NCBI GenBank assembly: GCA_964030475.1
Contig: CAXIPT010000005.1
Location: 3,829,779-3,893,778, forward strand
DNA length: 64,000 nt
Direction of reading: 5' to 3'
Source of the DNA: Tethya wilhelma
Taxonomy: Eukaryota; Porifera; Demospongiae; Tethyida; Tethyidae
Notes under the pieces: model-generated
The model's database searches: none
What the model saw: only the letters and a program-made list of their open reading frames with translations
Told to the model about the DNA's origin: nothing
Translations under genes and position numbers: made by a program
Part shown: positions 59,262 to 64,000 of the stretch, in pieces
Layout of the letters: each line of letters begins with the position of its first letter
How positions within the stretch are numbered: the stretch's first letter is position 1

Positions 59262-60011
59262 CGTGTGTGTGTGTGTGTGTACAGGGGTGTGTATTTGTGA
59301 ACTTTGTAGAGCCTTTGTAACATTATTAATCAATGGGAGTGATGGGCATGTGATTACAGAATACCTACTTCGATAGAATGATAAGGCATGAACGAAGAAG
59401 ACCACTGTACAATCATTCTATCAACAGAGCTTGAGAACAAGACTTTTCCTTCTGTCCTGAATGTAGATTGAAAATGAGTACAATCATGCACTGTAGTCAG
59501 GATAATCTTGGACCGCACAATAATATTATAGTTACATGAAAATTCAAACATTAAAAACAATCTCAAACTTTAAAAAAAAACTCGTAATGCCTGCTCAGGC
59601 AAGTATATCTAAAAAATAGACAAAAGTGGGCCATTCAATTCAGGTGTAATTTAAGTTATTTTACCCAAGTTATTTTATTGGATGAGATTCTTAAAATGAT
59701 CAATGCGGGCATGGTATAAGTCAAATGCTGGTGCCGTACGTACTATGATCATGATAATAAACATTATAGTACTCTAATGTGAATTAATTGCTACATGTAG
59801 AGCTGTTGTAGTTCAGTTCCAAGTTAAACCCTTGTTGTTGATCATATCAATGACACACCTTAGATGACTACTGTTAGTAGGCCAAGCAACAAATTGATCC
59901 GTAGATTAACATATACATACCAATAGAGGAGATCGGTAATCCATCCCTTGTGATGGCGATAAGAGGCTGCATAATTTCCACTGTCTAGCTCATAGCAAAT
60001 GAGAGTGCCAT
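53267..60011 (-). CDS. WD40-repeat protein, internal part
   Basis: Six frame-compatible exons (59921-60011, 59369-59456, 59077-59170, 57405-57446, 54623-54836, 53267-53447) encode about 237 residues. Blades recognised: LICYELDSGNYAASYRHHKG with WITDLLYW, KVLFSSSVDRMIVQWS, GVYSLLWNPRKDQLICGRD, GHTGFVKCLAAMGSKVYSAG, and VVTGSFDERAKIWTSDGKPI, consistent with a beta-propeller of at least five blades. Neither the first exon nor the last is present: upstream sequence runs to an N at 60420, and downstream nothing is found before PCCA. I cannot name the family; a cilium-associated multi-WD40 protein is possible. The large introns (2.6 kb between exons 4 and 5) are unlike the compact genes elsewhere in the window. 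Confidence 0.75.
53449..53492. repeat. (AG)n, the polypyrimidine tract of a WD40-gene acceptor
   Basis: On the minus strand this reads CTCTCTCTCTCAG|GGTGGTC, so the microsatellite runs directly into the splice acceptor of the last visible exon. Confidence 0.85.
53500..54622. other. Intron of the WD40 gene, no other content
   Basis: Short open stretches on the plus strand at 53511, 54000 and 54272 are not protein-like. No foldback with long arms is visible. Confidence 0.5.
54837..57404. other. Large intron of the WD40 gene
   Basis: AT-rich, with one notable minus-strand ORF (56467-56841, separate entry) and otherwise no coding character. Confidence 0.5.
56467..56841 (-). CDS. 124-codon ORF with two membrane helices, nested in the WD40 gene
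   Basis: The ORF has two strong hydrophobic segments, about residues 44-70 (LYIMVSGLLGIIVCCGIILY) and 76-93 (LVILCIVGLIGNVYFVA), then a polar tail with CMDCGREIDQPIWDDLP before the stop. It begins with a TTG-type codon; the only ATG upstream of the helices is at about residue 45, so it may be a terminal exon of a nested gene on the same strand. An AG (CCTGAGAG) lies just before it. I recognise no family. Such hydrophobic ORFs can be chance in AT-rich intron. Confidence 0.35.
   Translation of the reverse strand: MLEFNVLLDTLYTTQAPLAFLQVQPCFSCKYSCIYASLKTVLYIMVSGLLGIIVCCGIILYAGSIVLPCMHYQLVILCIVGLIGNVYFVAKQWFEACMDCGREIDQPIWDDLPAHVLHAPSGDL
57447..59076. other. Intron of the WD40 gene with foldback half-ends
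   Basis: Half-copies of the CCTGG-type terminus occur at about 57915-57935 and 58070-58092 (AGAGTCTGGGAATAAGGCT). A plus-strand ORF at 58120 begins in a GTGTG run and is not credible. Confidence 0.45.
59193..59282 (+). repeat. (GT)n, read as (CA)n in a WD40-gene intron
   Basis: On the minus strand the CA run ends about 20 bp before the acceptor TCTTTTACAG|CTCCCC of the third visible exon. Confidence 0.9.
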
Positions 60012-60470
60012 CTTACGAATGTGATGTGTGTGTGTGTGTGTGTGTGTGCGTGTGTGTGTGTGTATGTGTGTCATGTGTGACATAATTATGATAATTTGTG
60101 AAATCAACATGGGTGAATGACTGATGTGTGAGTTACTTTTTATGAGATCATTTCTTTACAAACATTATGCAGCATTTCCCCAGGACCACAATTTTCCTGG
60201 GAAAAATATGAAAACTTTGCCATTTCATTGCCAGGATGTTGGGAATACTAAACATCCCCATTAGGACCACATGCCCCCTGCCAAAAAACAATGGTGTACA
60301 TACCAACAGTTTTATCTCTGTTCTACATTGATAATCTCTAGGGAAAAATACCATGACATCATGAACTTTTCAATTTCTCATACTGAAAATGGGCGGGGCT
60401 ACACCCCCGTGTTTTATGCNGCATGTTAGCCTCAACTCAAGCCGTGCACACTTTGTTTGGCGATTCACAG
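60012..60470. other. Region with an N between the WD40 fragment and the kinase
   Basis: A GT run at about 60026-60072 again abuts an acceptor of the WD40 gene. The rest is non-coding. The N at 60420 is close to where the kinase sequence stops matching its family, which suggests an assembly join. Confidence 0.5.
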
Positions 60471-62644
60471 TCACGCTGGAATATCAATTTGAGGACCGTA
60501 GTGGGATCTTTTTGTAAGAGCTTCTGGTGCCGTGTAAACGAGTGTTCCTGGATGATCAGTCATGGTACGACTCTTTTCAGAGGGATCCAAATCAACAATT
60601 CTTGAATTTCCAAAATCAGCTATTTTGGCTACTGGGTTTGACTCTGCGGAACCAATTGCTAGCAGCACATTTTTTGCACTTAAATCACGATGAATGATGA
60701 CAGGGACACGAGTATGCAAGAAGTGCAGACCGCTTGCTGCTTGATGTAGAATGGAAAATTTTTGTCCCAATTCCAGGCCTTGTTTTTGTTCCAAATAGTT
60801 GTGCAGATCAACATCGAGCTTTTCCATGACTAGAAGTGGAAATTCATGATCCTCTTTTATTGCTATGCCAACATATCCTACTATATTGGTGTGCTTTAAG
60901 TGAGAGAGAACTTTGACCTCAGTAAGGTATCGACTCATAACTGTAACTCTATTTTGCTGAGAGCTGCTTGGGTATAAAACTTTTGCAGCATATTCCTTTC
61001 CCTTCAGTTCAACAATTTCAACATGGCCATACGCTCCTCTGCCCAGAGTGACCTTCTTAAAGTTTACATCCAGTAAGAATGGGTCGAGCTTACTCCAATC
61101 ACCCACTTGTTTTCCTATTAAAATAGCCTAGCTGATAACAAGATCTTTTTAATCAAAACTACTTATTACCGTATAGCCGGAAATTTGGCAGGGAATTATA
61201 TTTGGCGGATTGGCAGATGAGACTTAGTACCGCCAATTAAAATCCGCCAATATTTAGTGCGCACGTGTATACGTATATACGTATGTATGCATATTGTGCA
61301 CGTGATCGGCTCGCTTCGCCAAATTCAAAGTTTGCTCAATCCGCCAAATTTAATTCTCGCCAAATTTTCCGGCTATTCGGTAGTTATATGATACATGCAT
61401 ATAACATACCGTAAATCGCAAATTTTCGTGTTAAAAATTTTTTGTACATTAAATTTTTGTGTTGAGCAGTGACTACAAAAATTCATCAAACTACGAATTT
61501 TTCACGATTTACGATACTAAATTGTCAAATGTACCTTGTTGTGTCGTCCCTGGGTGTACAGCTAGACTTGTGTGACTTGTGTGAGCATTTGTGAAGTCAG
61601 TGTTTGGTACAAGGTGGCTTCTTCCTGCTTCAACAGGCACACTGGCACAACTGCCTGTATATGATTGAGCATCTGTAAATTCTGTACCAGCATCAGAAGC
61701 TTCATAGTCTGGTAGACTATCTGCACAAGTGGGATCATTAGACTTCTCACTAAACATACTGTCTGCAACACTTTCTGTATCAGTTTCAGTTAGCGGCGTT
61801 TGATCAGGCTGAAGATTAGTATCTTTGGTCATAGCACCTGTAGCAACTTTAGAACGTGAAAAGGCTGAATAAGCTGAATTGCCCACAGGAAAAGCACTGT
61901 GAACTGGCTTGTTTTGGGGAAAACGGTGTTTGATATTACTTCTGTACTTTTTAAAATGTTCCTGGGAAAAATATGTTGGTTGGTTTTTTTCAACAATAGG
62001 AGATGCAATTTTTTCTTGAGAATTTGGTCTTCCTTGATAGTAACTGTTATCGTTTGATATCGTGGATCGAGAAATGGGATTCGTTTGCTTGTTCATCACT
62101 TTTTCAGAATCATTTTCAGCTACTAAGGTAGTGGGTAGTGGTATCCTGGGCTGTTCTTGATGGCTAGTCAGTTTTGAACATGCATGCATACCATAACAAC
62201 ATACCGCATTTCTGTTAGCTTAGAAAGCAATCGGACATATTCAACCCTCCAGGTGTTTGCTACAAATTTGATAAGAAAAAATAACGTGATAATAGGTGCA
62301 CAATGCCATGTGCATGAATGATCGAAGTATGTTTTAGAATGTTTCAACAACATACACAGGTTTGAGTCACTTTTTCCTGAAAGTCTCTCAACTTCGTCTG
62401 CTTGTAAGCTATCTATAATTTGGGGTAGATCAGATTCAAGCAAATTGTACTGTGTTGCAATGCTGTTGATCTCCTTTGTAGCTATTGTATACTGCTTGAC
62501 AGCGGTACAATACCGAGACACGAAAGATCTAGGGTCCGTACCAGACCCTTTTTCCCACGTGTATTTATAGCGCACGTGTAAAGGGTCTGGATATTGACGA
62601 CCAGCAAACATCAATCCAAGCCGGGCACACTGAGTGACTGTCAT
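60471..62644 (-). CDS. Protein kinase, N-terminal region and most of kinase domain, truncated C-lobe
   Basis: Exons 62356-62644, 62205-62259, 61535-62163 and 60471-61114 keep frame. The first about 325 residues are a Ser/Thr/Asn-rich region of no known domain. The kinase domain follows: glycine loop LGRGAYGHV, Lys of YAAKVL, catalytic loop IIHRDLSAKNVLL, DFGNSR in place of DFGxxR, and TLVYTAPEAL. The HRDLSAKN loop suits a tyrosine-kinase-like or tyrosine kinase member. After SHYGPQIDI the reading diverges (PA, stop) where FSFG-type sequence is expected, so the C-lobe helices are missing 50 bp before the N at 60420. The full gene probably continued. A foldback element (62538-62593) is read through inside exon 1. 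Signalling role inferred only. Confidence 0.8.
61168..61381. mobile_element. TA-flanked MITE, CCGTATAGCCGG family
   Basis: Ends ACCGTATAGCCGGAAATTTG and inverse (CAAATTTTCCGGCTATTCGG) with TA on both sides. Internal TTGGCGGAT/ATCCGCCAA words are inverted too. In the kinase intron. A left-end half copy occurs at about 8139-8160. Confidence 0.88.
61409..61516. mobile_element. Short MITE with ACCGTAAATCG ends
   Basis: ACCGTAAATCGCAAATTTTCG at the left (20 bp shown short) and ACGAATTTTTCACGATTTACG at the right are inverted, about 108 bp in all. It ends only about 18 bp from the kinase exon 3 donor. Confidence 0.8.
62538..62593. repeat. Foldback element read through by kinase exon 1
   Basis: CCAGACCCTTTTTCCC...AAAGGGTCTGG with the TATTTATAG core, a shortened relative of the element at 55-152. 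The kinase ORF stays open across it and encodes YPDPLHVRYKYTWEKGSGTD. Confidence 0.7.
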
Positions 62645-63706
62645 GGGCTTACTGAATATATAATTTTATGATAATAATAATGATGATGAAGTAAAGTTGA
62701 ATTCATGAGAATTTTTAATCACTGAAATTTGCTGCAGGAGTCTTGTAACAGTTAATACTTCAACTTAATAGGGCTGGTTCTTTTATTCTCCAGCTGCAGC
62801 TTGAACACTTACACTGTCTCGTCTCTCTTTCTCTCTCTTCCCCCTCTCTCTCTCCCTTAGGTCCCCGCGGGCGCCTCACTGCTGACAATCTAGTTGAAGT
62901 ACTACAGCAACTTGAATGACAATACCAAGGAAATCGCCATCATGGGGGGAGAAATGGGTGTTTTTCGGACACAACATATGTATGATACAATCGGGGAAAC
63001 TAGGCACTAGGCTTTACTCACTGCTTTAGTGTTTAGTGCTAGTGCTATTCAGTGCCAAGCACACAGAGATATTCGCGAGCGTTTGTATTATAGCGTGCAA
63101 TTCACACCTTGCTTGCACATTTTATTGCGTCCTATGCATTTAGATCCAGTACCTAGTGCCACTATGTTCATCTTAGGAGAGGAAACATCTGCAAATATTG
63201 GAGGGTATAGAGTGCCAATGAAGCAGCATAAATATAATTATGTGGTAATTTCCACAAGCAAAGCAATTTTTACTACTGGGGAACTATCCCTGGGCAGTCC
63301 CCAGACAAACATTTGTCATGTCAGCCACCACAAAACATTAGTGTTTTTATTTCCTTAGACACATGTTTTACATTAACATCAATTTTTGTTGTGCTACTCA
63401 TGTTGTCTCTTGTCATTCAATGGACATAAACTTTCATAGAGAAAAAAACTGTCACTGTCTGTTACATTGTACATTTTTGAACTGCTCAGGGGCATTAAGG
63501 ACTGGGTCGGCTTAGATTAAGAGCAAAAAGTGCTGATTTCAAAATTTAATAACATAATTTTACTTTATCATAAAGACATAATTTCACAATTATACAATAG
63601 TTTGGTCCTAATTTAACACATTAAAAAAATTGTATAGCCACAAAAATGAATATTCATTGTTTTAACGAAGTATTAAGTCAACCCCTCATCTTATGAATAA
63701 TTAATT
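62645..63706. other. Upstream region of the kinase, mostly empty
   Basis: Contains a CT-rich tract and an orphan exon candidate (62861-62919, separate entry). An ORF of 109 codons at 63029-63358 begins with a non-ATG codon and resembles nothing known. AT-rich sequence follows. Confidence 0.45.
62861..62919 (+). CDS. Possible orphan terminal exon, plus strand
   Basis: A strong 40-bp CT tract and CCCTTAG precede a short open stretch that, after one borrowed base, reads GPRGRLTADNLVEVLQQLE and then TGA. It looks like an amphipathic C-terminus, but no other exon of a plus-strand gene is visible nearby. Chance is a real possibility. Confidence 0.25.
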
Positions 63707-64000
63707 ATGCGCCATATATAGGCTGTTGCCATGGCAACCAAATTAGTTTTATTATAATTGCAACATCATGGACTTCATTTTCCATCGGTCAAGTTTTGAA
63801 TATGTTGTTGTCATGGAGAGTTATTGCCGTTTTTGTCATTTTTGGAGGTGTGCTTTATATGGAATTTAATAGAAAATAAATTATAACTCTCCATGGCAAC
63901 AACATATTTAAAACTTGACTCATGGAAAATGAAGTCCATGATGTTGCAATTCAGAAAAAATTAATTTGGTTGCCATGGCAACAGCCTATATATGGCGCAT
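63707..64000. mobile_element. 294-bp hairpin MITE at the window end
   Basis: ATGCGCCATATATAGGCTGT opens the element and its inverse closes it exactly at 64000. Arms of about 115 bp carry GTTGCCATGGCAACC and CATGGACTTCATTTTCCAT in inverted order around a loop of about 60 bp. The right flank is outside the window, so no target duplication can be tested. Confidence 0.88.

Noticed and set aside
63029..63358. 109-codon ORF near the window end
   Set aside because: It starts with a non-ATG codon, has no splice context and no recognisable domain.

Overview
This is intron-rich metazoan nuclear DNA. Small introns, head-to-head genes 100-420 bp apart, many miniature inverted-repeat elements and the gene set (TRAF, TCTP, phospholipid scramblases, COG3, RBMX2, PCCA, HYKK) fit a compact non-bilaterian animal genome. 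A demosponge such as Amphimedon is my best guess. That is inference from gene style; I had no database.

Layout. 1-6.9 kb: an intronless ORF of unknown function with a possible nuclease-type motif, a decayed Helentron-type PIF1 helicase/endonuclease, the 3' half of an iduronate-2-sulfatase-like gene, and a tandem duplication. 6.6-10.5 kb (minus): an unidentified exon and hydroxylysine kinase (HYKK). 10.9-15.9 kb (plus): a TRAF protein with an insert inside its MATH domain. 16.9-18.6 kb (minus): a GMC oxidoreductase. 18.6-21.5 kb: no supported gene. 21.5-29.5 kb: WDR53 (minus) and TCTP (plus) from one short promoter; TCTP introns are full of foldback elements, and its stop codon appears to lie in a separate exon. 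29.7-37.1 kb: three tandem phospholipid scramblase units, two complete and one reduced to the first and last two exons, still in frame. 37.2-43.5 kb: RBMX2 (minus) and COG3 (plus, 21 exons), head to head. 43.8-46.4 kb (minus): a CCCH plus CHY zinc-finger protein. 46.9-51.5 kb: an MRH-domain sorting-receptor-like membrane protein (minus) head to head with the 5' part of PCCA (plus). 53.3-60.0 kb (minus): part of a WD40 protein. 60.5-62.6 kb (minus): a protein kinase cut inside its C-lobe. The window ends in a 294-bp hairpin element.

The genes do not form one pathway. Most are housekeeping: mRNA splicing (RBMX2), Golgi tethering (COG3), lysosomal degradation or sorting (sulfatase, MRH protein), propionyl-CoA and lysine catabolism (PCCA, HYKK), lipid scrambling, signalling (TRAF, kinase). 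Recurrent themes are divergent gene pairs on very short shared promoters, dinucleotide repeats lying against splice sites, and many foldback elements in introns. Five isolated N bases (4283, 6277, 12585, 40970, 60420) look like collapsed assembly gaps, and two of them sit where genes are abruptly incomplete. Exon borders were read by eye from GT/AG signals and reading-frame continuity; errors of a few bases are possible.
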